A stretch of DNA of 64,000 nucleotides, from assembly GCF_019236475.1 (NCBI RefSeq), contig NZ_JAFAIX010000004.1, positions 496,001 to 560,000 on the forward strand. Reading direction: 5' to 3'. Below the pieces are notes generated by a model, which saw nothing but the letters and a program-made list of their open reading frames with translations, was not told the DNA's origin and did not search any database. Positions 27,739-37,547 of this stretch are shown here, in pieces. The translations under genes were made by a program, and so were the position numbers. The stretch's first letter is position 1; each line of letters starts with the position of its first letter. This stretch comes from Chitinophaga sp. GTDB taxonomy: Bacteria; Bacteroidota; Bacteroidia; Chitinophagales; Chitinophagaceae.

Positions 27739-27845
27739 TATATTATCACTGTTGGGGTAATAATGAATTAATAACCGGTAAAAAAATGCAAGGTTTCCTA
27801 TGGCACCAACTGCTAAATTTGCAGAACAACTAATATAGGAAGCAC

Positions 27846-28583
27846 TTGAAAGTCGGACTTTTTATACCCTGTTACATAGACCAGTTCTATCCACAGGTAG
27901 GTATTGCCACCTTGCAGCTCTTGCAAAAGCTGGGCTGCGAGGTGGAATACCCACAAGGACAAACATGCTGTGGCCAACCAATGGCCAATTCAGGCTTTGA
28001 ACATCTCACACATGGCTGCAACAGCCTCTTTGTAGATCATTTTGACGGATTTGATTATATCGTAGCCCCTTCCGGTAGCTGCGTACTTCATATTAAGGAT
28101 CATTTACATGAGCCGAAAAGAGAAGCCGCTGCCGAAAATATACGTGCACGTATATACGAGCTGTCCGAATTCCTCACCGATGTATTGAAAGTAACTTCGC
28201 TGCCAGCCAGGTTCCCGCATAAAGTGGGACTGCATCAAAGCTGTCACGGACAACGTGGACTACACCTAGCACAGATGAGTGAGCTCGTAGATCAACCATT
28301 CTCCAAACCTGGGCAACTGTTACAAATGGTAGCCGGATTGGAACTCATCTCCCTAGATCGTACAGACGAATGTTGCGGATTTGGTGGCACCTTCTGCGTA
28401 GCAGAAGAAGCCGTGTCTGTGAAAATGGGTGTGGACCGTATAGCCGATCACGTTAAACATGAAGCGGAAGTGATCACCGGAACAGACGTTAGTTGCCTCA
28501 TGCACCTGGAAGGTATTATCAATCGCCGTCAGCAGCCGCTGCGAGTGATGCATATCGCAGAAATTCTTAATAGTACTATCTGA
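27846..28583 (+). CDS. lutA: Lactate utilization protein A (cysteine-rich CCG-domain subunit)
   Basis: A 245-residue (Fe-S)-binding subunit of the LutABC L-lactate oxidation complex, equivalent to LldE. Two CCG domains are seen: TCCGQPMANSG near residue 40 and ECCGFGGTFC near 180, the second preceded by LHQSCHG. The start is a TTG at 27846: an in-frame stop lies at 27831, no ATG precedes the conserved MKVGLFIPCY, and AGGA sits 5 nt upstream, a rare Shine-Dalgarno-like site in this window. The stop overlaps the lutB start by 1 nt (TGATG). Confidence 0.92.
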   Translation: MKVGLFIPCYIDQFYPQVGIATLQLLQKLGCEVEYPQGQTCCGQPMANSGFEHLTHGCNSLFVDHFDGFDYIVAPSGSCVLHIKDHLHEPKREAAAENIRARIYELSEFLTDVLKVTSLPARFPHKVGLHQSCHGQRGLHLAQMSELVDQPFSKPGQLLQMVAGLELISLDRTDECCGFGGTFCVAEEAVSVKMGVDRIADHVKHEAEVITGTDVSCLMHLEGIINRRQQPLRVMHIAEILNSTI

Positions 28584-29971
28584 TGAACAGTCATACAACA
28601 GATCATGCCACCCTTGCGGACAAGTTCAACGAAAATGAACCACGGGTAAACTGGCACGACGAAACATTATGGTGGGTAAGGAAAAAAAGAGATCGCATGG
28701 CCTGGTCTGTAAGCGGCTGGGAGAAATTGCGGGAAGCTGCCTCTGATATCAAACGCCACGTATTGGGGAATTTACACGATTACCTGGTACAGTTTGAGCA
28801 ACAGGCCATCAAAAACGGCGCAATCGTACACTGGGCCGCAGATGCAGCAGAACATAATAAAATCGTTTTAGAAATACTCCAACAGCACCAGGTGAAACGC
28901 ATGGTTAAAAGTAAATCCATGCTGACGGAAGAATGTCACCTAAATCCACACCTGGAGGCAAATGGCATAGACGTCATTGATACGGATCTGGGCGAACGCA
29001 TTGTGCAGCTCGCGAAAGAACCGCCTAGTCATATCGTATTGCCTTGCATTCATAAGAAGAAAGAAGAAATCGGGGAGTTATTCCATGAACATCTGGGTAC
29101 GCCTGCGGGTAACGCAGATCCGCAATTCCTCACAGCAGCGGCACGTCAGCACTTGCGACAAGAATTCCTCCAAGCAGATGCCGCTATCACTGGCGTTAAC
29201 TTCGCGGTAGCAGAAACCGGGGAAATGGTAGTATGCACCAATGAAGGAAATGCAGATATGGGCGCACATCTAGCCAAGGTGCATATCGCTTGTATGGGTA
29301 TTGAAAAAATTATTCCCAAGCGGAAACATTTAGGCGTATTCCTGCGATTATTGGCAAGAAGTGCTACTGGACAGCCTATCACTACTTATTCCAGCCATTT
29401 CCGTCAACCGAACCCAGGGCAGGAGTTACACATTGTATTAGTGGATAATGGCCGCTCTAGGCAATTGGGAAGAGAAGATTTCCGCAACTCATTGAAGTGT
29501 ATCCGTTGTGGTGCGTGTATGAATACTTGCCCTGTGTATAGAAGAAGTGGCGGACATAGTTATCATACTGCCGTAGCGGGCCCTATTGGCTCCATCCTGG
29601 CGCCTAACCTGGATATGAAAGACTTCGCGGATCTTCCTTTCGCATCTACACTATGTGGTTCTTGTTCTAATGTATGTCCTGTTAAAATAGATATACATCA
29701 ACAGTTATATAAATGGAGACAAGTCATCGTGCAAGAAGGATATGCTACTAGCGGAAAGAAAATGAGTATGAAGATGATGACGTCTGTATTATCATCTCCT
29801 GCTACTTATCGTACCGCTGGTAAGATGGGCAGATGGGTATTACGCGCATTTCCTGGTATGGTAAATAATCGGATGAATCCATGGTATAAGCAAAGAGAAA
29901 TGCCTGCGCCTCCGAAAGTATCTTTTTCTGAATGGTATGCAAAAAATAAAAAAGATGAGCAGCAGGGATAA
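28583..29971 (+). CDS. lutB: Lactate utilization protein B (LUD-domain iron-sulfur subunit)
   Basis: A 462-residue subunit of the L-lactate oxidation complex (LldF). The N-terminal LUD domain covers about 60-300 (VKSKSMLTEECHLN, TGVNFAVAETGEMVVCTNEGN). Two ferredoxin-type clusters follow: CIRCGACMNTCP from C306 and CGSCSNVCP near 358. It passes electrons from lactate oxidation to the respiratory chain on the cytoplasmic side of the membrane. Coupled to lutA by TGATG; its last 17 nt overlap lutC. Confidence 0.94.
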   Translation: MNSHTTDHATLADKFNENEPRVNWHDETLWWVRKKRDRMAWSVSGWEKLREAASDIKRHVLGNLHDYLVQFEQQAIKNGAIVHWAADAAEHNKIVLEILQQHQVKRMVKSKSMLTEECHLNPHLEANGIDVIDTDLGERIVQLAKEPPSHIVLPCIHKKKEEIGELFHEHLGTPAGNADPQFLTAAARQHLRQEFLQADAAITGVNFAVAETGEMVVCTNEGNADMGAHLAKVHIACMGIEKIIPKRKHLGVFLRLLARSATGQPITTYSSHFRQPNPGQELHIVLVDNGRSRQLGREDFRNSLKCIRCGACMNTCPVYRRSGGHSYHTAVAGPIGSILAPNLDMKDFADLPFASTLCGSCSNVCPVKIDIHQQLYKWRQVIVQEGYATSGKKMSMKMMTSVLSSPATYRTAGKMGRWVLRAFPGMVNNRMNPWYKQREMPAPPKVSFSEWYAKNKKDEQQG

Positions 29972-30524
29972 AATATTACAAGCCGTAAAAAACAATCAGC
30001 CGGAACATACGATGCTGCCTTCTTTGGAAGGATTGTCTGATATGCCAGATACTTTCGAAGATTATAAAAAAGTAGTAGAAGGATTAGGTGCCATCGTAGA
30101 AGAAATAAATTCCGAAGCAGATGAATTGGCAGCACTGGATAAACATCTGCCGGATAGATTACGTATAATAGATGCGAGGTCATCCATACAACGGGAATGG
30201 ATAAACGAAGATCCACATACATTAGAAGATGTAGATGTTGCCCTGGTGGAAGGCCAGTGGGCAGTGGCGGAGAACGGTGCAGTCTGGTTGACAGAAAAAG
30301 AAATGCAAGTGCGTGCGTTGCCATTTATATGCCAACATCTCGTATTAATAATATCACGTGAACGTATACTCGCTACGATGCATGAGGCGTATGAAAAAAT
30401 CGGATCACCTGAAAATGGCTTCGGTGTTTTCATTGCAGGACCATCTAAAACTGCCGACATTGAACAGTCGCTTGTACTAGGTGCGCATGGCGCGAAAAGC
30501 TTGCTGGTACTGGTTAAGCCATGA
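29955..30524 (+). CDS. lutC: Lactate utilization protein C (LUD domain)
   Basis: A 189-residue LUD-domain protein, third subunit of LutABC (LldG). Conserved segments are VALVEGQWAVAENGAVWL and the terminal GPSKTADIEQSLVLGAHG followed by SLLVLV. The ATG at 29955 (MSSRDKILQ) is preferred over the earlier in-frame codon at 29937, since family members start with this helix. It overlaps lutB by 17 nt and is followed by a strong terminator, which closes the operon. Confidence 0.92.
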   Translation: MSSRDKILQAVKNNQPEHTMLPSLEGLSDMPDTFEDYKKVVEGLGAIVEEINSEADELAALDKHLPDRLRIIDARSSIQREWINEDPHTLEDVDVALVEGQWAVAENGAVWLTEKEMQVRALPFICQHLVLIISRERILATMHEAYEKIGSPENGFGVFIAGPSKTADIEQSLVLGAHGAKSLLVLVKP

Positions 30525-30550
30525 TTATAAAAAGTGGATTATATTAGATA

Positions 30551-30582
30551 AAAATTAACGCCGCGCTCGCGGCGTTAATTTT
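30551..30582 (+). terminator. Terminator of the lutABC operon
   Basis: A 14-bp stem (30551-30564 with 30569-30582, core AACGCCGC/GCGGCGTT), loop GCTC, then a T run. Confidence 0.9.
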
Positions 30583-31014
30583 TTTTCAAAAAAATAGTTT
30601 GTTTGTTGACCTTATTGGTATAATGTTTGTTCCTTATTTGCACTTGAGAAACCATATCGATCGTATTGATTCGCAACATCAGCATTTGCTAACGAGAAAA
30701 AATTGAAAGACCATGCATCGCAACGAAACTTTAGAGTCGCTACCACAGCGGATATTAACTGTACGCACAAAAAAATCATCAAAAAAGCATATTAATTTTC
30801 CGTTTCAATGATATAGATTTTAAATTTTATTTTCTACTTTGCATTCACTATTGAAAACCGAAGTTATAATCACGCAGACTAACTTTACGTAGGAATGCAA
30901 ACTTGTTAACTGTATCAGCCCATACATTGCGGTCATCTATGAAAAACCTAACCATCGCATGTTTTATGGGTTGATCTAGAAAGTATTTTATAACCATATC
31001 TGATATTGAAACCT
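30583..31014 (+). other. 432-nt gene-free leader region of the exopolysaccharide locus
   Basis: No convincing gene. The region is A/T-rich and probably carries the promoter and leader of the polysaccharide operon. Two weak promoter-like stretches are seen: TTTG at 30602 with AATGTTTG at 30622-30629, and CTACTTTG at 30834-30841; neither fits the consensus fully. Two tiny ORFs (32 codons at 30713, 11 codons at 30939) have no supporting evidence. No JUMPstart-like element or UpxY/NusG-type regulator gene is visible. Confidence 0.5.
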
Positions 31015-32949
31015 ATGGTGCGAAAAACATCATGGATCACCCCGTCATGGCTAATATTATTGCTTGACCTTGGGTGTTCCGTTCTGGCTGTGAATTTAGC
31101 CTTCTTACTGCGGCTGAATTTTGATATGAAAGACATTGCGCCTTATCCTATCGCGCAGATTTCATGGTGGGTGCTGGGCGTCAACTTGCTCCTATCACTC
31201 TCGTTGCGTACATACAGAGGAATTGTACGCCATACCGGTATGGCGGATATCGCGCGTATTGCAGGTATGAATGTACTATGTAGCGCTGCGTTATATACTA
31301 TCGGTTACGCATATACGCAATATGTAGACCTGAATATATTCCCGCTTTCAATCATCCTGATTTACTTTTTTATTAGCGCTTTTGCGTTGCTGTCGTACCG
31401 ACTCCTCGTAAAATGGACCTTTCGTTATTATGCGCTGTTACGCTCCACCAATAAGGTGCGCGCAGCTATTTTTTATACCGGTCATACCGGGCTCATGCTG
31501 CGAAAAGCCATCAGTGACGATCCTACAGCGGAAATACGCGTAGTGGCGTTCATTGCAGATGGCGCCGCGCATGCGGGTAAATCATTGGAAGGACTCCCAA
31601 TATATGCAGCAGATACCAATCAGTTGTATAGACTCGTGCAAGCGAAGGTAGATGTCTTACTAATACCAGAAGATCATATACAACCAGAACGACTAAACGA
31701 ACTCGTGGATACCTGCATTTCATTGAATATAAAAGTGCAGAAAGTAGTGCCAGTCAGCCAATGGGTGGACGGTGACGTAAATAACAGTGTACAATTGAAA
31801 GATATTAATATTGAAGATCTGCTGGAAAGAGCAGAGATCAAAATCAGGAATCCTCGCATCAGCGAAGAGCTGAAAGGGAAACATATCCTCGTAACGGGCG
31901 CTGCCGGCTCTATTGGTAGCGAAATTGTAAGACAGTTAGTGAAATATGAACCAGGGTTGATTGTGCTATGTGATAAGGCAGAATCGCCGCTACATGAGCT
32001 AGAATTAGAGCTGGCGGATAAATGCGGTCGTGCACAAATCATTCCGTTTATAGGTAACGTATGTGACCATACGCGCATGCAACAATTGTTTGATATCTAT
32101 GCGCCCGCTATAGTCTATCATGCTGCTGCTTACAAACATGTGCCCATGATGGAAAAAAATCCTTCCATCGCGGTAATGAATAATGTACTCGGCACCAAAA
32201 TCATGGCGGAGCTTTCCGTAGAATACCATGTAGAAAAATTTGTAATGGTATCTACTGATAAAGCAGTGAATCCAACCAATGTGATGGGCGCTTCCAAACG
32301 TATTGCAGAAATCTTCTCGCAATCATTCAATAATTACCTGAATGAACAATTCCTGCGCCCAGGGCCAGTTTACGGCACACCGCCTACACGATTCATTACC
32401 ACTCGCTTCGGCAATGTATTAGGCTCCAATGGTTCCGTGATTCCACGCTTTAAACAACAGTTGGAAAAAGGTGGCCCATTAACGGTGACACATCCGGAGA
32501 TCACTCGCTATTTTATGACGATTCCAGAGGCTTGCCAACTCGTACTGGAAGCCGGTTCTATGGGACAAGGAGGAGAGATATTTGTTTTCGATATGGGTAA
32601 ACCCATGAAGATCGCAGACCTAGCCCGCAAAATGATTCGCATGTCGGGAAAAGAACCAGGAAGAGATATTCAAATCGTATATACCGGCCTTCGTCCTGGA
32701 GAAAAATTATACGAAGAACTGTTGAACAACGCCGAAAATACCATGGCTACCTATCATGAAAAAATCATGATTGCCAAAGTACGCACCTACGATTTCACAC
32801 TAGTAAATGAACAGGTCGAAGACCTCATAGACGCTGCGAGCAAGCACTATCTGATGCCTACTGTGGCACAGATGAAAAAATTAGTACCAGAATTCATCAG
32901 CAGAAATTCTGCATACGAAGAACTGGACAAAGGTACCATCACGATGTAA
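31015..32949 (+). CDS. CapD/WbpM-like membrane-bound nucleotide-sugar 4,6-dehydratase
   Basis: A 644-residue enzyme, first gene of the polysaccharide locus. Four membrane helices (about 10-140) precede a CoA-like NAD-binding module and the catalytic SDR domain with T294GAAGSIG301. The active-site region reads STDKAVNPTNVMGASKR (from S413), the form in which methionine replaces the usual SDR tyrosine, as in WbpM/FlaA1/CapD. It converts a UDP-HexNAc into the 4-keto-6-deoxy sugar used for rare deoxy-amino sugars. The ATG at 31015 is preferred; a TTG 9 nt earlier is possible. Confidence 0.9.
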   Translation: MVRKTSWITPSWLILLLDLGCSVLAVNLAFLLRLNFDMKDIAPYPIAQISWWVLGVNLLLSLSLRTYRGIVRHTGMADIARIAGMNVLCSAALYTIGYAYTQYVDLNIFPLSIILIYFFISAFALLSYRLLVKWTFRYYALLRSTNKVRAAIFYTGHTGLMLRKAISDDPTAEIRVVAFIADGAAHAGKSLEGLPIYAADTNQLYRLVQAKVDVLLIPEDHIQPERLNELVDTCISLNIKVQKVVPVSQWVDGDVNNSVQLKDINIEDLLERAEIKIRNPRISEELKGKHILVTGAAGSIGSEIVRQLVKYEPGLIVLCDKAESPLHELELELADKCGRAQIIPFIGNVCDHTRMQQLFDIYAPAIVYHAAAYKHVPMMEKNPSIAVMNNVLGTKIMAELSVEYHVEKFVMVSTDKAVNPTNVMGASKRIAEIFSQSFNNYLNEQFLRPGPVYGTPPTRFITTRFGNVLGSNGSVIPRFKQQLEKGGPLTVTHPEITRYFMTIPEACQLVLEAGSMGQGGEIFVFDMGKPMKIADLARKMIRMSGKEPGRDIQIVYTGLRPGEKLYEELLNNAENTMATYHEKIMIAKVRTYDFTLVNEQVEDLIDAASKHYLMPTVAQMKKLVPEFISRNSAYEELDKGTITM

Positions 32950-32998
32950 TCAGTTAGCAAACTTACTGTCACGCACATACTAAATAGAAAAGTTGACT

Positions 32999-33826
32999 AT
33001 GATAATAAGCAATCAAAAACGGACAGATGCAATGCAGCCCCGGTACAGTTCCCTGTACTGGCTGCTTCTGTTAGTTATTTCCGGGCTTTTTGCCTGTAGA
33101 GCACCGAAGAATATTACTTACTTCAAAGATCTGTCAGACACCGTTCCGCATACGGAAGTAGAACAAGCTGTATATAAGACACCTGCCATCCAGGTAGATG
33201 ATATCCTCCAGGTGACGATCCAGACAATGGACCCCAGTGCCACTGCTTTACTCAATCAACAAGGGCAGTCGGCTCCAAGTACCACGCCCGCAGGAATGCC
33301 TAGTACAGCGGTTTCTGGCTATCTCGTAGATAAGGATGGGAATATTTCGTTGCCCATGATTGGCAAACTGCAAGTGAAAGGAAAATCTACGGATGCGGTA
33401 AGAGATGAGATTCAAGCGAAAGCTGCGGCGCTCTATAAAGACCCAGTGGTGAATGTCCGCTTTGCGAATTTTAAAGTGACGGTATTGGGGGAGGTGGCAA
33501 GGCCGTCTTCCTATATCATGCCCAACGAAAAAGTAACCTTATTGGATGCGATTGGGATGGCCGGTGATCTGACCATCTACGGTAAACGCGAAAACGTACT
33601 GCTCATCCGCGAAAGCGAAGGCAAAAAGGAGTTTGTACGCTTCGACCTGAATAAAAGTAACCTGTTTACTTCTCCCTATTATTATTTACGTCAGGGAGAT
33701 GTGATCTACGTAGAGCCGAATAAGCAAAAGGTAGCATCAACGGATATGTCGCAGGTGAAACGCATTTCTATCATGGCTTCTGTACTGTCATTATTGATTG
33801 TCGTGGCCTCCAGGATTAACTTTTAA
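32999..33826 (+). CDS. Wza-like outer-membrane polysaccharide export lipoprotein
   Basis: A 275-residue OPX protein. The signal peptide ends in a lipobox, ISGLFAC, so the mature protein starts with a lipid-modified cysteine. A polysaccharide export domain (ILQVTIQTMDP to LQVKGKSTDAVRDEI) and one SLBB-like domain (FKVTVLGEVARPSSYIMPNEKVTLLDAI) follow. A C-terminal hydrophobic helix (IMASVLSLLIVVASRI) is present. It would form the outer-membrane channel with the Wzc-like partner next door. ATG at 33032 (MQPRYSS) is a plausible shorter start, with a better signal-peptide length. Confidence 0.9.
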   Translation: MIISNQKRTDAMQPRYSSLYWLLLLVISGLFACRAPKNITYFKDLSDTVPHTEVEQAVYKTPAIQVDDILQVTIQTMDPSATALLNQQGQSAPSTTPAGMPSTAVSGYLVDKDGNISLPMIGKLQVKGKSTDAVRDEIQAKAAALYKDPVVNVRFANFKVTVLGEVARPSSYIMPNEKVTLLDAIGMAGDLTIYGKRENVLLIRESEGKKEFVRFDLNKSNLFTSPYYYLRQGDVIYVEPNKQKVASTDMSQVKRISIMASVLSLLIVVASRINF

Positions 33827-33836
33827 TTGTACGATC

Positions 33837-36218
33837 ATGCAGGAGAATAAATATCAATCTTTCAACGGCAGGAACCCGCTCCAAGGCAATGCTGCAACCG
33901 AACCGGAAGCAACACTGGACCTTCGCAAACTGCTGGATCGCCTAGGCCGCTCCTGGTACTGGTTTGTGTTCAGTCTTTTACTGACAGGCACACTAGGCTG
34001 GATATATCTGCGTTATGCCACGCCCGGTTATAAAATTAATGCCAAAATCCTGGTAGAGGATAAACAGAAAGGGGCAGATATTCCTGGCGCTGATATCTTA
34101 CAGCAAATGGAAATGTTCACCAGCAAAAGCAGCGTGGACAATGAACTGGAGATTATCAGCTCCCGTTCCTTGATGGAAAAAGTGGTGAGAGATGAACGGT
34201 TATATATTCGTTACCTCGTGGAAGGGCGACTGAAAAAAACAGAACTTTATGGTAATACGCCTTTCACCATGGAATGGCTATCGCTGAAAGATAGCCTGGC
34301 AGTAGCGAACTACATACTAACCCCACTGGGGAAAGATAGCTTCCAACTGAGTACCGACACCTGGAAGAAGATAGCTGGTTGGGGAGACACGATTCAATCT
34401 GTCGCAGGGTTACTCCGCATGGATAGGCATACCGAATATCCCCTCGATCACCGCGAATATACCCTGGAAGTCAGCCCAGTGGATAAAACCGTAGCGGATT
34501 ATCTGCGCCAGTTGGACGCAGGTATTCCCAACAAACAAGTAAGTACCATCGAGCTTACTATGTCCTCTGATATTCCTCGTAAAGGAGAAATGGTGCTCAA
34601 TAAACTCATTGATACGTATATGCGTGCCAGTGTGGAAGATAAAAACCGCATCGCCGATAGCACCATCGCTTTCATCGATAACAGATTGACTATCGTAACT
34701 GCGGAATTATCCGGCGTGGAAAAGAATATCCAGCGCTTCAAAGAGGCCAATCAACTGGCCGACCTGGGAGAACAAGCCAAACTGCTAGTGGCAGGTACCG
34801 GCGATTCCCGTAAACAACTGATCGACCAGCAGGTGAAACTGAATGTGGTAGAATCGCTGGAACAATACGTCAAAGATGAAAAGAACAACAAAAGGGTAGT
34901 GCCTTCGGCCATCGTCGTACAGGACCCTACTTTTGTGAGTCTCGTTGAAAAATACAATACCCTCCAACTGGAAAGGGAGCGCTTACTACTGGCCAATACC
35001 GAAGGCCATCCGGTGATTCATAACATCGATGTACAACTGGCCGGGCTTCGCAGCGATCTGCTCAGTAATCTGAGTACTTTCAAAAAGGGGATCGAGCTAA
35101 GCCTGGAAGCGATGCAAACCAATGCGGGCAACCTAAATAAGCAAATCCAAAAGGTGCCATCCACAGAAAGGGTATTTTTAGACTATTCTCGCCAGCAGGC
35201 CATTAAACAGGAGTTATACCTGTACCTGCTGAAGAAACGCGAAGAATCGGCCATTTCTAAGTCGTCCAACCTGGCTATTGCCCGGATCATAGACCCAGCT
35301 AAAAGTGATCCTAAGCCTTTTAAACCCAAGGGTTTGTTTATCTATCTGATCGCCTTTATCTTTGGTATGGGCTTACCGGCAGGGATTTTCTACCTGGCAG
35401 ACCTGTTGAACAGGCGTATCCGCAGTAGGGAAGAAGTACAATCCCTCACACCGGTGCCTGTATTGGCCGAAATTGGACATAATACAGAAGGAGAACTATT
35501 AGTGGTTAGAAAGGATGTAAGAACCCCGTTGGTAGAGCAATTCAGGGCATTGCGCACGAATCTGCAATTCATCATGACCAATCCACAGGAAAAAGTAATT
35601 TTACTAACTTCCAGTATGAGTGGTGAAGGTAAATCCTTCGTAGCCACCAACCTGGCAGCGGTGATTGCCCTTTCTGGTAAAAAAGTAGTGCTGCTGGAAT
35701 TGGACCTGCGCAAACCCAAAATTTCAGAAAACCTTGGCCTTAGCAATCATACCGGCTTCAGTACTTACGCTATCGGTAAATCAGCCATAGACGCCGTGAT
35801 TAAACCTTCTGGTATACACGAAAACTGTTGGATGATTTCCTCTGGTCCAATCCCTCCAAATCCGGCGGAATTGCTCCTGTTGGAAAATACCGGCCTGCTC
35901 TTTGCAGAACTGCGCAAAATGTTCGACTATATCATCGTAGATACGGCTCCGGTTGGCCTCGTTACAGACGCCCAACTACTGGCAAGATTTGCAGATGCGT
36001 CGCTCTACCTGATGCGCCAAGGTTATACCTTCCGCGAACAGGCTAAACTGACAAAAGACTTGATGCAACACCAGAAAATGCCTCGCCTCAATATCATCAT
36101 CAATGATGTGAAACAAGGCACTTCCTACGGTTACGGATATGGCTACGGTTACGGCTATATGGAAGATGAAGAGAACAAACCAATGATCAAAAAAATTAAA
36201 AACGTATTCAGCAAATAA
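33837..36218 (+). CDS. Wzc-like polysaccharide co-polymerase with BY-kinase domain
   Basis: A 793-residue inner-membrane protein. A Wzz-type chain-length domain (helix near 40, long periplasmic coiled coil, second helix near 505-525) is fused to a bacterial tyrosine kinase. Walker A is SGEGKS (about 595-600), Walker A' is LLELDLRKP, and Walker B lies in YIIVDTAP. The C-terminal autophosphorylation cluster is a run of six tyrosines alternating with glycine, from about residue 763. The ATG at 33837 starts 10 nt after the upstream stop; the open frame before it overlaps that gene. The CpsB-type phosphatase at 50590-51342 is the likely opposing enzyme. Confidence 0.93.
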   Translation: MQENKYQSFNGRNPLQGNAATEPEATLDLRKLLDRLGRSWYWFVFSLLLTGTLGWIYLRYATPGYKINAKILVEDKQKGADIPGADILQQMEMFTSKSSVDNELEIISSRSLMEKVVRDERLYIRYLVEGRLKKTELYGNTPFTMEWLSLKDSLAVANYILTPLGKDSFQLSTDTWKKIAGWGDTIQSVAGLLRMDRHTEYPLDHREYTLEVSPVDKTVADYLRQLDAGIPNKQVSTIELTMSSDIPRKGEMVLNKLIDTYMRASVEDKNRIADSTIAFIDNRLTIVTAELSGVEKNIQRFKEANQLADLGEQAKLLVAGTGDSRKQLIDQQVKLNVVESLEQYVKDEKNNKRVVPSAIVVQDPTFVSLVEKYNTLQLERERLLLANTEGHPVIHNIDVQLAGLRSDLLSNLSTFKKGIELSLEAMQTNAGNLNKQIQKVPSTERVFLDYSRQQAIKQELYLYLLKKREESAISKSSNLAIARIIDPAKSDPKPFKPKGLFIYLIAFIFGMGLPAGIFYLADLLNRRIRSREEVQSLTPVPVLAEIGHNTEGELLVVRKDVRTPLVEQFRALRTNLQFIMTNPQEKVILLTSSMSGEGKSFVATNLAAVIALSGKKVVLLELDLRKPKISENLGLSNHTGFSTYAIGKSAIDAVIKPSGIHENCWMISSGPIPPNPAELLLLENTGLLFAELRKMFDYIIVDTAPVGLVTDAQLLARFADASLYLMRQGYTFREQAKLTKDLMQHQKMPRLNIIINDVKQGTSYGYGYGYGYGYMEDEENKPMIKKIKNVFSK

Positions 36219-36236
36219 ATTTTTATTGAAAACACT

Positions 36237-37523
36237 ATGAATCAGGATATTAAAATTGGAGTTATTGGCCTGGGCTATGTAGGATTACCGCTCGCCGTGG
36301 AATTTGCCAAAAAATATAAGGTAATAGGATTCGATATCAACGCCGCCAGAGTGGCTGACCTCATGGGCGGTAACGATCATACCCTGGAGGTAAGTGCCGA
36401 TCAGCTCAGCGCTGTACTGACGGATTGCACTACCCCCACCGGATTGTATTGTACCAATGAACTGGAACGCATCGCTCCTTGCAATGTCTATATCGTAACA
36501 GTGCCTACTCCTGTTGATAAAAATAACAGACCAGACCTGACGCCACTCTTTAAAGCCAGCGAAACAGTTGGAAAGGTGCTGAAAAAAGGAGATATCGTGG
36601 TGTATGAATCCACCGTATATCCTGGTGTAACAGAAGAGGAATGCGTACCTGTACTGGAAAAACATTCCGGCCTCCAGTTCAATAAGGATTTCTTTGCAGG
36701 ATACTCTCCAGAACGCATTAACCCCGGAGATAAAGAACATACGGTTTCAAAAATTCTGAAAGTAACTTCCGGCTCTACACCTGAAGTAGCAGAAAAAGTA
36801 GACCAACTGTATCGTTCTGTGATCACAGCAGGTACCCATAAAGCAACTTCCATCAGAGTGGCAGAAGCAGCGAAAGTGATCGAAAATGCGCAAAGAGATA
36901 TCAATATTGCTTTTGTAAACGAACTGGCTAAAATATTCAATCGCCTCGGCATTGATACAGACGAAGTATTGAAAGCTGCCGGTACTAAATGGAACTTCCT
37001 CAAATTTAAACCAGGATTAGTAGGTGGCCACTGCATTGGGGTTGATCCGTACTACCTGGCGCAAAAAGCACAAGAAGCCGGTTACCATCCGGAGATTATC
37101 CTCGCTGGTCGCCGCCTCAACGATGGAATGGGCGCCTATGTGGCTCAGGAAGTGATCAAATTGATGGTGAAGAAAGATATTCCCGTGAAAGGTGCGAAAA
37201 TACTGGTATTGGGCGTAACCTTCAAAGAGAACTGCCCAGATGTAAGAAATACCAAAGTAGTGGATATCCTGAATACACTGGCGGATTACGGCACCAATAT
37301 CACGATCTACGATCCATGGGCTACGCCTACAGAAGTAGAACATGAATACGGCTGGAAATCACAGCAGGAGCTGAACACCGCTTGTGACTATGATGCAGTG
37401 ATTCTCGCAGTGGCACACGATGCTTTCAATGAGCTGAACATTAACAAGCTTTGTAAGAATCGCGCAGTGGTATACGATGTAAAGGGTGTGTTACCGAAAG
37501 AAATCACGGATGCACGCCTGTAA
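36237..37523 (+). CDS. UDP-N-acetylhexosamine 6-dehydrogenase (WbpO/TviB-like)
   Basis: A 428-residue NAD-dependent dehydrogenase that oxidises C6 of a UDP-HexNAc to the uronic acid. The N-terminal NAD site is [10 protein letters not shown] (11-20). The central helix has [22 protein letters not shown]. The catalytic cysteine is C266 in [12 protein letters not shown]. The subclass fits WbpO/TviB (UDP-GlcNAc or UDP-GalNAc dehydrogenases) rather than UDP-glucose dehydrogenase, mainly from [16 protein letters not shown]. The next gene, an epimerase of the TviC/WbpP type, supports production of UDP-GalNAcA. The exact sugar is inferred. Confidence 0.88.
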   Translation: MNQDIKIGVIGLGYVGLPLAVEFAKKYKVIGFDINAARVADLMGGNDHTLEVSADQLSAVLTDCTTPTGLYCTNELERIAPCNVYIVTVPTPVDKNNRPDLTPLFKASETVGKVLKKGDIVVYESTVYPGVTEEECVPVLEKHSGLQFNKDFFAGYSPERINPGDKEHTVSKILKVTSGSTPEVAEKVDQLYRSVITAGTHKATSIRVAEAAKVIENAQRDINIAFVNELAKIFNRLGIDTDEVLKAAGTKWNFLKFKPGLVGGHCIGVDPYYLAQKAQEAGYHPEIILAGRRLNDGMGAYVAQEVIKLMVKKDIPVKGAKILVLGVTFKENCPDVRNTKVVDILNTLADYGTNITIYDPWATPTEVEHEYGWKSQQELNTACDYDAVILAVAHDAFNELNINKLCKNRAVVYDVKGVLPKEITDARL

Positions 37524-37547
37524 TTGCTCATCTCTCAAAAAATAATC

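Noticed and set aside
30713..30811. 32-codon ORF in the leader of the polysaccharide locus
   Set aside because: No recognisable domain, signal or ribosome-binding evidence, and composition like the surrounding spacer.
30939..30974. 11-codon ORF (MKNLTIACFMG) that could be a leader peptide
   Set aside because: Too short to judge; no attenuator hairpin follows.
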